Numbered from the stretch's first letter, positions 27,403 to 35,973 are shown. The stretch: DNA of 64,000 nucleotides from Bacillus sp. S3 (GCF_005154805.1 NZ_CP039727.1:5019501-5083500); one strand, 5' to 3'. A program made the numbers and translations. Notes: generated from the letters alone by a model not told the origin.

Positions 27403-27975
27403 TTATCCTTTTACCATATTAGTTTTTGCAAGAGATTGATGTGCTGCAACTCCAATTGAACATGCAATTGCAGATGCTACACAGGTTCCGATAACACTTG
27501 CAATTCCAACTCCAAAAGCTGCCGGGACAGTACTACCACCTACAAGGATGAACGATACAGGAAGAACTACAAGTGCAAATAATACTCCATTTGTGAGTGT
27601 TGCGGCGATAATAGCAGCGATAAAGCCAAATTTCAGTCTAGCCAACCGTGCATAAACCCCCATGCACCCTCCAAGAAATACTCCCCAGCAAATCTGAATA
27701 GGAATGCCAAGGGGAAATCCAACAATCCAAGCTGCTATTAATCTAGCAAAGATTCCAATGATTTGAGCCTCTTTCCAGTCCCAATTTTTTACCATAGCTG
27801 CGAAATAACCAGGGGCAGAGTCAATCCCTATATCACCCGTAGGTGTAGGTATTTTAACAAAAGCACCAACAGCGGATAATGCCATAAGTATGGACATCCT
27901 CGCCATCCGTTTTGGTGTAAAAAAGGTTTTATTTTTGACTACCACATGTGTTTCCTGTAAATTTGTATTTGCCAT
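27403..27975 (-). CDS. ECF transporter S component (substrate-binding membrane protein)
   Basis: This 190-aa integral membrane protein has about six hydrophobic segments and a Lys/Arg-rich start (FFTPKRMARMSILMALSAVGAFVKIP) that matches the common N-terminal helix of S components. The stretch GDIGIDSAPGYFAAM and ICWGVFLGGCMGVYARL fit the family. It follows the EcfT gene by 21 bases. The S unit decides the substrate, but the sequence alone does not tell which; neighbours point to a sugar derivative. Confidence 0.85.
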   Translation of the reverse strand: MANTNLQETHVVVKNKTFFTPKRMARMSILMALSAVGAFVKIPTPTGDIGIDSAPGYFAAMVKNWDWKEAQIIGIFARLIAAWIVGFPLGIPIQICWGVFLGGCMGVYARLARLKFGFIAAIIAATLTNGVLFALVVLPVSFILVGGSTVPAAFGVGIASVIGTCVASAIACSIGVAAHQSLAKTNMVKG

Positions 27976-27996
27976 GTAAAAATCCTCCTCACTTTT

Positions 27997-28857
27997 TTAT
28001 AAAACACCAAATCCATATTTTGACTTTACATATAAGCAAAGGGCAAATCCTCCAATAATGAATAAAATGAAGATAAGCTGTGGAATCCCAAACTTAATAT
28101 CTAACAGCTGTGTACGTTTATTCGTGTAACCGTACCCACGAGAGGTCATAGACATTGCCATCGTATCGGATCGTCTCATAGAAGAAACAATCATTGGGAC
28201 AAAAAGCGGAATGACACCTTTGACTACTGCTCCTTTTTTCCCATTAGCTTTCTTCTTATTAGAAGCACCACGGGATTTTTGTGCCTGCTGGATTTGTTCA
28301 ACCTCCTTTTTAAGAGTAGGAATAAATCGTAATGCTATACTAAGCATAAGACCGAACTGATAGGGAAGACCCATGCGGTTTAAACCAAAAAGCATTTCTT
28401 CAATTGTTGTTGTCTGTGAGAAAAGATTTGAAGCAAAGATCATTATTAGCATTTTTAATATGAAGTTTGAGCCTGTCAACATACCACCGCTTGTTAGGCC
28501 AATTTTTATAAACTTGGCTTCCCATAAAACAAAATATACTTGTTTGGCTAATTCACTTTGTGCGTTTGTTACATCATAAATGAAGGAAGAGAAAATAAAT
28601 AATATCAAAAATATACCCGAAACCCCCTTCACTGTTTTTGCCAACGCCTTCACACTGACTCCGGCACTCAAACACATAATTAGGGCTAGAAAGAAAACCG
28701 GAAGCAAATGAATTGGATTATTAATGACAATGGCAATAGCGATGAAACCGATAAAGATAGCAAATTTCGAGTAGAGATTCATTCCTTTAAGGAATGAAAA
28801 ATTGTTCGTAGTCTGTGTTTTCAATCCTATAGCACTATCTCCTGCATGATTATCCAT
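27997..28857 (-). CDS. EcfT transmembrane coupling protein
   Basis: This 286-aa membrane protein has five to six membrane segments and the two Ala-Arg-Gly type coupling motifs typical of EcfT: AQKSRGA near residue 195 and AMSMTSRGYGY near residue 235. These helices dock onto the two ATPase domains. It is the first gene of the operon, separated from the GntR gene by a terminator and a gap of 160 bases where the operon promoter must lie. Confidence 0.9.
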   Translation of the reverse strand: MDNHAGDSAIGLKTQTTNNFSFLKGMNLYSKFAIFIGFIAIAIVINNPIHLLPVFFLALIMCLSAGVSVKALAKTVKGVSGIFLILFIFSSFIYDVTNAQSELAKQVYFVLWEAKFIKIGLTSGGMLTGSNFILKMLIMIFASNLFSQTTTIEEMLFGLNRMGLPYQFGLMLSIALRFIPTLKKEVEQIQQAQKSRGASNKKKANGKKGAVVKGVIPLFVPMIVSSMRRSDTMAMSMTSRGYGYTNKRTQLLDIKFGIPQLIFILFIIGGFALCLYVKSKYGFGVL

Positions 28858-28988
28858 AAACCATTCAACCCCTTTACTACTTATGAATTCTAAGAATCTC
28901 TATCTATAATTAAAAACAATACATCGGTGTTGGCACTTTTAGAAGTCGGAAAATTTCGACTATTTATGACAAAAAAATTATTGGTTAG

Positions 28989-29013
28989 AAAAAGTGATGG
29001 TTCATCACTTTTT
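28989..29013 (-). terminator. Terminator between gntR and the ECF operon
   Basis: AAAAAGTGATG and CATCACTTTTT form a perfect 11-base stem with a three-base loop, six bases past the gntR stop. The regulator is therefore transcribed separately from ecfT. Confidence 0.85.
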
Positions 29014-29018
29014 CCTCA

Positions 29019-29741
29019 TTATGAATTATTTTTGGTGATAATTGTATGGGTATATCGATCCCCACGATAATACACGTCACTAAATTCAACAATAGTATTG
29101 TTCTGATCGTAGGCTAACCTTTCTATATGTAGAACAGGATGCCCCTTTTTTATTTTTAGCACATTTGCCATTTGTTTATCAGCCATTTCCGCTGTAATAT
29201 TGTCCAATGCTGTTTGTATAAATATTCCATAATCTTCTTTTAAAACTCGATATAACGACTGCTTTTCTTCCCAAATAGTGAGATCATAACTACCCACATA
29301 TTTTATAGGGATATAGGAACAATGAATCGTAATCGCTTCATCTTCTATAGAACGTACACGATAAAACTCAATAACCTCCTCACTTGTAGGAATTTCTAGT
29401 TTAGCTGCAACTTCTTCAGTTGGATAAATTCTTTTCACAGACATTTCAAAAATCGAAGATTTAAGCCCTAATTGACTGAGAATATCAGTAAAGCTCATGA
29501 TATTTGGGGTTGTAGAACTAAGTCGGGAAGTGGTCACCCGAGTTCCTTTTCCTCTCACGACCGTCAGATAGCCAGCATCTACAAGATCACGGATAGCACT
29601 ACGAATGGTTGTTCGGCTCACTTTATAGTACTCTTCTAATTTACTTTCACTTGGGATAAATTCCCCCCTCTTGTAAAATTTATTTTCAATCTTTTCAATC
29701 AAATCCTCTTTTACTTTTTGATAAAATGGAGTTTTTGTCAT
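29019..29741 (-). CDS. GntR-family regulator with UTRA domain
   Basis: This 240-aa DNA-binding protein has an N-terminal winged helix (FIPSESKLEEYYKVSRTTIRSAIRDLV, residues 27-53, followed by VVRGKGTRV) and a C-terminal UTRA ligand domain ending in SDVYYRGDRYTHTII. Such HutC/FrlR-type repressors bind phosphosugars or metabolites of the pathway they control. It lies just upstream of the ECF operon on the same strand. A palindrome ATAGAATATTCTAT about 90 bases upstream of its start is a candidate self-operator. Confidence 0.9.
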   Translation of the reverse strand: MTKTPFYQKVKEDLIEKIENKFYKRGEFIPSESKLEEYYKVSRTTIRSAIRDLVDAGYLTVVRGKGTRVTTSRLSSTTPNIMSFTDILSQLGLKSSIFEMSVKRIYPTEEVAAKLEIPTSEEVIEFYRVRSIEDEAITIHCSYIPIKYVGSYDLTIWEEKQSLYRVLKEDYGIFIQTALDNITAEMADKQMANVLKIKKGHPVLHIERLAYDQNNTIVEFSDVYYRGDRYTHTIITKNNS

Positions 29742-30512
29742 TTTTAAATCTCTCCAAAACAGTTTTTTTCTAATGATTAACGCATTTGGTAACCCATCAT
29801 CCTAGGATGACATCATTATGTCTATGTGTATAGAATATTCTATATATTATAAATTGTCAATATGGGATATAAAAATTTTTATGTACCGCGTAAGGAGTTG
29901 GTTGATTCTCTGGAGCATCTATTGTAAGCCTTTGCCTATCTTGGAGTGATTAACCCAATAACGATAAAATTATAACCATCTTAATGGGGTTATTTGTTAA
30001 ATAAAACAATAGAAGTCTATTTTTTAATAAAAACCTAAAAAACCAAAGGTAATAAATGATGAAAATGATATGGAAATTCCAGGACAGGAGTTTATCAAAT
30101 AAAGTAAGCGACAAACTATCCCCACATGGTTCCCTCTCAAATGCTTCCATTGACAGACTGCTGGAATTCTGGGACACTTCCGAAATGATGAGAAGAGAGA
30201 AGGAACCATTAAAATTGCTATTTTTTAATCAGACTACCGCGTGGTATTAAACCTGTATTTAAAAGCACAATTTATTTCTTTAATTATTAAATACAAAATA
30301 GTTAAGCAATTTAATAAAATGCTAGTTAAACATGGTTACTTTCCTACTAGTAAGTGGCCAAGAATAAAGCCCCAGTCTTAAATCTATTATTGAATATATT
30401 TGAATCCAGTACCGGTACCCAGACACGCACCGGTATTTTTAGAATGTCTCTCATTATGGCGGTAGAACAGTTTGAAACTTACTATTTAATTCGCACGCTT
30501 TACTTCTTTCAA
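29742..30512. other. Gap upstream of gntR, AT-rich, no gene seen
   Basis: This 771-base stretch holds the gntR promoter area with the palindrome at 29830-29843. A 64-codon frame at 30056 has no recognisable product. Two small inverted repeats around ACCGGTA occur near 30410-30440. I see nothing else that I can support. Confidence 0.4.
29830..29843. promoter_or_regulatory. Candidate GntR operator palindrome
   Basis: ATAGAATATTCTAT is a perfect 14-bp palindrome in the upstream region of the GntR/UTRA gene, within a TATA-rich promoter-like sequence. Autoregulation is inferred. Confidence 0.45.
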
Positions 30513-30714
30513 CTAAGCTAAATGGGAATCTGACACCTGCACAATCCGCGCTGTAAACCCCTGAGGCGATTGAACTTTCTTCATATTTTCCCCATTCAGC
30601 CAGTCCCACTCATAGAATTCTCCGCCAATCTCATAAAGAACCTTTTCATCATCTTTCCTAGGCTCAGCTGCCATCCTTTCGTCACACAAGTTATCATAAT
30701 ACAGATAGAACTTT
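30513..30714 (-). pseudogene. C-terminal fragment of the wHTH multicopy gene, copy 3
   Basis: The last 65 or so codons match copies 1 and 2 almost exactly (KFYLYYDNLCDERMAAEPRK, then YEIGGEFYEWDWLNGE). Homology stops abruptly at 30714, where unrelated sequence begins, so the first four fifths of the gene are gone. The 3' flank still holds the TCTGACACCTG motif seen behind copy 2. Confidence 0.88.
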
Positions 30715-31228
30715 ATTGGAGCCCGTTCCGCCGAAAAAGTTTGGAGAAAGGTATCCAATAGTAGTTTAATGGATAAAAACAATGTGGAAATCTGCCCCAA
30801 ATGGACTTTCTTCTAATTGGCTATGCGACATTAAACGTTGGGATCAAAGGGAAAATTACTGTGGAATTCTTCCAGGGAATCTAAGTATGCTTCACGGTCA
30901 AAATCACCTTAAAAACTGCCGTTATGGTAAACAATTTTGTTATTATTCGAATTCAAACTCCCAAATGTTTCGTTTTCGATGGAAATTTACACTTCAACCA
31001 TTATTATTCTAACCGCCTACCCCGTCCATGGGCGGATTATAATGTTCAATGAGCGAATTTGCTGTTTTAATGGGCGAATTTTACCATTCAATGAGCGAAT
31101 CCAAGAAAGCAACAATCCTTTAGAAAAGAGCCTAGGAAATTAAGACGACCTTCGATTCCCTCGGTAACACATTAAACTTTAGCTGAGTAGGGGGCTGACA
31201 CCAATAATTGTTTTCCCTTTCAAAATGG
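30715..31228. other. Gap with repeat array and small motifs
   Basis: No gene is supported. It contains a 21-bp repeat array at 31030-31106 and about 100 bases before it that resemble 10440-10510 (both have TACACTTCAACC). At 31170-31200 lies TTAAACTTTAGCTGAGTAGG followed by GGGCTGACACC, a motif repeated elsewhere in the window. Confidence 0.5.
31030..31106 (+). repeat. 21-bp tandem repeat array 3
   Basis: Three to four 21-bp units of the (GGGC/GAGC)GAATT type. They match array 2 at 10511 including the downstream AAGCAACAATC. One plus frame reads as heptads FNERICC, FNGRILP, FNERIQE, but with no credible start. Confidence 0.82.
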
Positions 31229-31240
31229 AATATTTTTGTA

Positions 31241-31352
31241 TATAATGGATATATAATAAAAAAGAGAAGTGCGTCAACACTTCTCCATGCAACTGCTACC
31301 GTCAGGGTGATGGTTGTTTTTGTTATTTATTTTCTTAACCACCCTTTGCTTA
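31241..31352 (+). ncRNA. Putative antisense RNA of small-gene unit, copy A (cut by the IS)
   Basis: A TATAAT box at 31241-31246 drives rightward transcription. A perfect eight-base stem GAGAAGTG/CACTTCTC follows at 31264-31285. Further on AGGGTGATGGTT pairs with AACCACCCTTT as a terminator-like hairpin. In the uninterrupted copy at 59.4 kb the same RNA would overlap the 3' end of a minus-strand small gene. Here the IS element splits the unit. Confidence 0.5.
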
Positions 31353-31386
31353 CGTGATCTGAACCCAAAAAGTTAGACACAGAAAT

Positions 31387-32286
31387 TTAGGCAGCTAATT
31401 GGGCATGATTTCGGTATTGAACCGGACTCATGCCTTTTAATTTTGCCTTAATCCTTTTGTGATTATAGTAATAAATATAATTCTCTAATTCTAATTTAAA
31501 ATGCTCCATACTCTCAAATTCTTTTAAGTAGAGTAATTCAGACTTTAATAAGCCAAAGAAATTCTCCATGACTGAGTTATCTAAACAATTCCCCTTACGG
31601 GAAATACTTTGGGTAACCCCTTGTTCTTTTAATGCGTGTTGATACTGCTTCATTTGATAATGCCAACCCTAGTCTGAATGGAGGATGGGGGAGTCTCCCT
31701 CATTCAAACGATTAAATGCTTTATCCAACATTTTCGAAACGAGCAGATAAACCGGTCGTTTTTCTATGTTATATGCGATGATTTCTCCGTTGAATAAATC
31801 TAATATTGGTGACAAATATAGCTTCTCTCCGTGCAGGTGGAATTCTGTTACGTCCGTTACCCATTTCTCATTTGGCTTTGAAGCTTTAAAATCGCGCTCC
31901 AAAATATTAGGAGCAATTTTACCGACATTACCACGGTATGATCGATATTTTTTCATGCGTACCAGACATTTTAAGCCCATCTCATTCATCAGACGGCGGA
32001 CAGTTTTATGATTTATTTTTAAGCCACGATTATGTAATTCCAATGTAATGCGACGATAACCATATCGTCCTTGGTGTTCTTCAAAAATCCCCTTAATCAA
32101 TTCTTTGATTTCCTTATACTTGTCTGGACGATTCATTTGTTTAATCCAGTAATAATACGTGCTGCGCGCAATACCAGCGACTTTTACAAGATTAATTACT
32201 TTAAATTTATGCCTTAATTCATAGATTACTTGCGCTTTGTCTTGTTCTGTAATCTTTCCTTTTCCTGAATTAAGGCTTTCAACTTT
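31387..32286 (-). pseudogene. IS150-type transposase orfB with in-frame amber stop
   Basis: This is the DDE integrase half of the IS3 transposase. HQGRYGYRRITLELHNRG, then VTDVTEF (first Asp) and ILHSD (second Asp) are seen, followed immediately by TAG at 31671-31669, where relatives have Gln in HSDQGWHYQ. The frame then continues [10 protein letters not shown] to [14 protein letters not shown] with the catalytic Glu. The single C-to-T change inactivates the gene. It has no own start and would be made by -1 frameshifting from orfA. Confidence 0.9.
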
Positions 32287-32735
32287 TTTAAATAGCCATT
32301 CTCCATGCGCAAACGCTCAATTTCGGCTCGTAACGCTTCTTCTGATCCTTCTGCTGGTTGAGTTTTGTTTGTTTCTATTTTCATTGGTGGACGCCCCTTT
32401 TGTGTTGGTTTTAGGGCGTCTAATTCACGTAATTCGAAACTTTTTTGCCATTTTTGAATGGTACTATGTGTTGCAATATTAAATATTGCAGCGGTTTCTC
32501 TTATAGACGTCCCTGTCTCTTTTATATAGTTCAGTACGTCTAGTTTAAACTCTGTTGTATATGATGTATAGGGTTTTATAAAAGCATCTACACCATGATG
32601 TTCATATTGTTTAATCCAATTTAATAAAACTGTGTGATGTACTCCTATGGATTTCGCAATAGATTTTACCCCCTCCGATCCCTGTTGATAACGAATAACT
32701 GCTTCTATTTTTTCCCCTGTGGTGAATTTAGACAT
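32226..32735 (-). CDS. IS150-type orfA (transposase N-terminal part)
   Basis: This protein of about 169 aa carries two helix-turn-helix blocks (SIAKSIGVHHTVLLNWIKQY and SIRETAAIFNIATHSTIQKW) and a leucine zipper LRAEIERLRMENGYLKKLKA. The ATG at 32735 follows GGAGGCG; the frame is open to 32792. A slippery AAAAAAG at 32289-32283 near its end permits the -1 shift into orfB, as in other IS3 elements. OrfA alone binds the ends and usually inhibits transposition. Confidence 0.9.
   Translation of the reverse strand: MSKFTTGEKIEAVIRYQQGSEGVKSIAKSIGVHHTVLLNWIKQYEHHGVDAFIKPYTSYTTEFKLDVLNYIKETGTSIRETAAIFNIATHSTIQKWQKSFELRELDALKPTQKGRPPMKIETNKTQPAEGSEEALRAEIERLRMENGYLKKLKALIQEKERLQNKTKRK
32283..32289 (-). 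promoter_or_regulatory. A6G programmed -1 frameshift site
   Basis: AAAAAAG on the minus strand inside orfA is in the frame needed for a -1 slip. After the shift the frame reads KKVESLNSGKGKITEQ and continues straight into orfB. Confidence 0.75.
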
Positions 32736-32788
32736 ATAAAAACTGCGCCTCCAATTGTTAGTTGTGTGTCTAACAATTGGGGGGCAGT

Positions 32789-32908
32789 TCAACGACGGCG
32801 CAGGGTGGTTTTCCTGTTTTCTAGAACGTTTTTCCGAAAGAAAAAAGCAACAGACTCCCGCATAATTCCTTTCAGAACTTCTCTTAGAATTTCAAGAAAT
32901 GTTTCCAT
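32789..32908 (-). pseudogene. Small basic protein gene copy A, truncated by the IS
   Basis: The ATG at 32908 has a very strong AAAGGGGGTGATAATC leader. The product METFLEILREVLKGIMRESV... ends after 39 residues at a TGA made by the first bases of the IS. The intact homologue at 59499 has 47 residues with a KQKGGSRK tail. The IS removed this basic tail and the antisense overlap. Confidence 0.75.
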
Positions 32909-33163
32909 GATTATCACCCCCTTTCCGAAACGGAAAGAAGCGTAACAACCAACCACCCTAACAATATTCAGTTGCCGCTTCATTTTATCACTTTCTGTTA
33001 ATCTAATAACCTATCAATTTTCGACAAACTTCGGGTCGTGACAGGCACTGGTAAAGACCTTTATTTTTCTGCTATATGATGATTGTCCAATCAACTTCTA
33101 CCTTCCGAAATATGTATGTATAGAGGGTTTTTCCTTCGAAAGATCAAAAAGGTGGTGGAAAAT

Positions 33164-33271
33164 ATGGGATATGGATATGGATATGGCGGAGGTTATGGCA
33201 GCAGCTTTGTATTAATCGTTGTATTGTTCATTCTCCTTATCATTGTAGGGACTTCTTTTATGGGCTACTAA
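33164..33271 (+). CDS. YjcZ-family sporulation membrane peptide, copy A
   Basis: The 35-aa peptide is [14 protein letters not shown] followed by one hydrophobic helix [20 protein letters not shown]. This Gly/Tyr-rich head and single membrane span match the YjcZ family of small proteins made in sporulating Bacillus. The start is the ATG at 33164, behind AAAAGGTGGTGG; the frame is open upstream to 33083 but without a better site. A terminator follows 12 bases after the stop. Confidence 0.85.
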   Translation: MGYGYGYGGGYGSSFVLIVVLFILLIIVGTSFMGY

Positions 33272-33283
33272 TTTGCTATGAAT

Positions 33284-33316
33284 AAAGGGACAGGCTAGTT
33301 ATGCTGTCCCTTTGTT
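33284..33316 (+). terminator. Terminator after YjcZ copy A
   Basis: AAAGGGACAG and CTGTCCCTTT form a perfect ten-base stem with a ten-base loop and T-rich tail. Confidence 0.87.
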
Positions 33317-33535
33317 TATTGGGTTCTGATGACAGGATCATGAAGTCTACGTCAAAGCTATGCCGCATATCGAAGGTTTGATTATTACAGTCGCTACTTT
33401 CCGGCTTTAGGCAAACCATTAATTTTATTTAACAGTATGATTTTTGTCCAAACCCTCCTTGTTTTTGAACGTATACATAGTTAGAAAAGGCTTTCTAAAA
33501 CCCATCATCATTTATCTTATGAGAGGAAGGGGAAA

Positions 33536-33919
33536 TTGGTGGAAGAGAACGACCATAAAGGAAAACAAGGTCTAAATGGTGAAATGGATCATTTTTCAAG
33601 ATTTCTGTTTGGAAACAGACACCATAGAGAAACTTACAAAGAAGACGAAAATAATTCAGAAGAACATGAAGAACACTTATCATTTTCCCATAACAGATCG
33701 AATCGGATCGATCATTGGCTTTTTGGACCTAGGAGAACAGAACAGGACGGTACTCTAAGTAATCAAAATCAAGTAGAGAATCTGCCTAATAATTTGGATT
33801 TTGAATTGCTTATGGAAACGATCGATATGTTTATCGAAACTTCTAATCAATATAAACCATTATTTAAGAAAATCCCCCTTTTCTTTAACCAGTTTATTAA
33901 AGAGTTTAAAACCAAATGA
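33536..33919 (+). CDS. Hypothetical 127-aa acidic/His-rich protein, copy A
   Basis: The start is TTG at 33536 (or GTG at 33539) behind GAGGAAGGGG. The protein is hydrophilic for 80 residues, with two similar patterns, FSRFLFGNRHHRE and IDHWLFGPRRTEQ. It ends in an amphipathic region LLMETIDMFIETSNQYKPLF and a basic tail. I do not recognise the family with certainty; the layout resembles small spore-associated proteins of Bacillus. A nearly identical gene is at 56346, differing at about eight residues, which suggests both are kept. Confidence 0.7.
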   Translation: MVEENDHKGKQGLNGEMDHFSRFLFGNRHHRETYKEDENNSEEHEEHLSFSHNRSNRIDHWLFGPRRTEQDGTLSNQNQVENLPNNLDFELLMETIDMFIETSNQYKPLFKKIPLFFNQFIKEFKTK

Positions 33920-33931
33920 TTCTAGAAAACG

Positions 33932-34012
33932 AGAAAACCACCCACTGCCGGGAAAAGCAGAAGGGTGGGGGCGGTTGCAAAGCGAAGTGTTAGCGCACTT
34001 CTCTTTTTTATT
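33932..34012 (+). terminator. Terminator region after the 127-aa gene, copy A
   Basis: Two hairpins lie in line: CCACCC/GGGTGG and then AAGTG-TTAGCG-CACTT followed by CTCTTTTTTA. The second has the shape of an intrinsic terminator. Confidence 0.7.
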
Positions 34013-34109
34013 TAGCTGGCATTGGATCCAGAATAATTATTTGCACATATACCTTAGTATGATTAAATGACAATCTCAAGAATGTTTAAACCCGGAGCAG
34101 AGCGTGTCT

Positions 34110-35399
34110 TTAAAGTGGTACATTTAATAATTTAGGAATAAACAATGAAATAGCAGGAATAAACGTTACTAACAGTAAGACTATAATCATTACAAAAATC
34201 CATGGAATGATTGCCTTTACCAACGCATCGAAGCGGATGGCACTCACCTGGCTGGCCATAAATAAATTAGCACCTAACGGCGGCGTAATAAAGCCAATCG
34301 CTAGATTAAGGATGACAATTAGACCAAAATGGACTGGATTCACACCCAACGCTGTTACAATGGGCAATAGGATTGGTGTAAGAATAATAATCGCTGCATT
34401 TGTTTCCATAAACGTTCCAACAATGAGAAGTAATACATTAATGAGAATCAAAATTAATATCTTATTATCCGTAATACTTAGGATAAAATCTGCAATGGTC
34501 GTAGGAACCTGAGTAATAGTTAGAATTCGTCCGAACCCTGTTGATATACCGATAATGACGATAACAGCAGCACAAAGCAGACTTGAATGAAAACCGATAT
34601 ATGGCAGTTCACTGAACTTCACTTCTTTATAAACAAAAACGCTTACAAAGATTCCATACACACAGGCAATCGCAGCTGCTTCAGTCGGAGTAAACACACC
34701 TCCATAAATTCCCCCTAACACAATAACAGGGACGAGTAAGGCCGGGATTGCATCCTTAAAAATAGTGACAACTTCTTTACGGGTATAAACCCGTTTTTCT
34801 CCCTTATACCCATTCTTTTTGGCGTAATAAAGGGTGTAGATGATTAAAGCAACACCTACTAACAACCCAGGGCCAATCCCCGCAGTGAACATACTTGTTA
34901 CTGATACACCGGAGGCAACGGCATAAATAATCATACAAATACTAGGCGGGATCAGCACTCCCACGGTACCTGCTGTGGCCACAAGGGCACCTGCAAACGG
35001 CTTATTGTAATCTTTTGCTAACATAGCAGGAATCATAATCATTCCAATCGCTGCCACCGTGGCGGAACCCGTCCCTGAAATAGCTGCAAAGAAAAGACAG
35101 GCGACAATCGATATCACTCCAAGACTTCCGGTCCAACGTCCAAAAAATACACCTGCCAAGTTAAGTAGCCTTTTGGAGATTCCCCCTTTCCCCATGATAT
35201 CTCCAGCAAAAGCAAACAATGGGACAGCCATTAACGGGAAGGAGTTCAGTCCCTGAATCATTGTCTGAGTAAATGCCTCCATACTAATTGGCTGAAGGGC
35301 ATAGATCGTAATAACAGAGGCCATCCCAATCGCAATTGCAATCGGAACGGAGAGAAGCAACAATAGTAGAAAACTACCGAATAGTAAAGGTATCGTCAT
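34110..35399 (-). CDS. dctM: TRAP transporter large permease
   Basis: This 429-aa membrane protein with about 12 hydrophobic segments is the ion-coupled channel subunit of a TRAP importer. DctM hallmarks are PLFAFAGDIMGKGGISKRL near residue 58, ISGTGSATVAAIGMIMIPAM near residue 108 and LAIGFITPPLGANLF near the end. The start overlaps the small-permease gene by 26 bases. The operon also encodes the binding protein, an aldolase and, further upstream, a DUF1537 kinase. The cargo is therefore probably a small sugar acid. Confidence 0.93.
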   Translation of the reverse strand: MTIPLLFGSFLLLLLLSVPIAIAIGMASVITIYALQPISMEAFTQTMIQGLNSFPLMAVPLFAFAGDIMGKGGISKRLLNLAGVFFGRWTGSLGVISIVACLFFAAISGTGSATVAAIGMIMIPAMLAKDYNKPFAGALVATAGTVGVLIPPSICMIIYAVASGVSVTSMFTAGIGPGLLVGVALIIYTLYYAKKNGYKGEKRVYTRKEVVTIFKDAIPALLVPVIVLGGIYGGVFTPTEAAAIACVYGIFVSVFVYKEVKFSELPYIGFHSSLLCAAVIVIIGISTGFGRILTITQVPTTIADFILSITDNKILILILINVLLLIVGTFMETNAAIIILTPILLPIVTALGVNPVHFGLIVILNLAIGFITPPLGANLFMASQVSAIRFDALVKAIIPWIFVMIIVLLLVTFIPAISLFIPKLLNVPL

Positions 35400-35973
35400 C
35401 GTTATTCACTCCCCCCTCAATCGATTTTTTTGGTAGCAAGCAAATTTCATTTACACCTGAGTAAACGCCTCTTTCATTTTCAAAATACTCCATCGGTTTA
35501 GAGAAATTTTTTACTTTCCACACAATTCCTTGGACTAAACGAATGATAATGAGTGCAAAACCAATGAGTCCTGCGCCATATATCACATTCATCGAAACGT
35601 CTACTGTCACAGCTCGATCGTTAAATTCGATAACAGATTGACAGATGCGGATAGCTGATAGAAATATAGCAATTGAAAAAGCGATAAATATTAAATCGAC
35701 AATAATCATCATGACCTTCTTCATTTTTTCATTAAGTAAATCTACCAAAAAAGAAATTTTTATATGTCCATGATTGCGTGTTAAATAGGAAATACTGAAA
35801 TACATTAACCAGACAAAAAGAAATCTTGAAACCTCTTCTGCCCAGGAAAAACCAGATTGAAAGAAGAAACGCAGGATCACTTGCAGGGTAATGAGTGTAG
35901 TAATCGCATAAAATAAGATGGTCATGATAATCGGTTCAAAGTTTTTATCAAGCCAGGCAAAAGCGCTTTTCAA
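35374..35973 (-). CDS. dctQ: TRAP transporter small permease
   Basis: This 199-aa membrane protein has four hydrophobic segments and the DctQ motif SWAEEVSRFLFVWLMYFSISY near residue 42. It forms the membrane complex with DctM. The last 40 residues form a hydrophilic tail, longer than usual, that overlaps the dctM start. It lies about 94 bases after dctP, with a hairpin between them. Confidence 0.9.
   Translation of the reverse strand: MKSAFAWLDKNFEPIIMTILFYAITTLITLQVILRFFFQSGFSWAEEVSRFLFVWLMYFSISYLTRNHGHIKISFLVDLLNEKMKKVMMIIVDLIFIAFSIAIFLSAIRICQSVIEFNDRAVTVDVSMNVIYGAGLIGFALIIIRLVQGIVWKVKNFSKPMEYFENERGVYSGVNEICLLPKKSIEGGVNNDDDTFTIR

Larger units (their letters stand above)
31355..32791 (-). 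mobile_element. IS3-family (IS150 group) insertion sequence, 1437 bp
   Basis: The two ends form 26-bp imperfect terminal inverted repeats (TGATCTGAACCC... and TGAACTGCCCCC..., both ending GTTAGACAC). They are flanked by a 3-bp duplication ACG at 31352-31354 and 32792-32794. Comparison with the empty site at 59.53 kb (GCTTGCGACGGCG) confirms both boundaries. Two overlapping reading frames, orfA and orfB, are joined by a slippery A6G. An amber codon in orfB means this copy cannot make a full transposase unless read through. Confidence 0.93.
33051..34095 (+). repeat. 1-kb direct duplication, left copy
   Basis: From 33051 to about 34095 the sequence is roughly 95 percent the same as 55850-56903, in the same orientation. 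Both copies carry a YjcZ-type peptide gene, a terminator, a 127-codon gene and its terminator. Sequence diverges sharply at both ends. The copies are 22.8 kb apart. Confidence 0.9.

Noticed and set aside
30056..30250. 64-codon plus-strand ORF in the gap upstream of gntR
   Set aside because: No ribosome binding site, no family features, and an equally long antisense frame.
17402..34095. Prophage
   Set aside because: Apart from the wHTH protein no phage structural, lysis or integrase genes are present.
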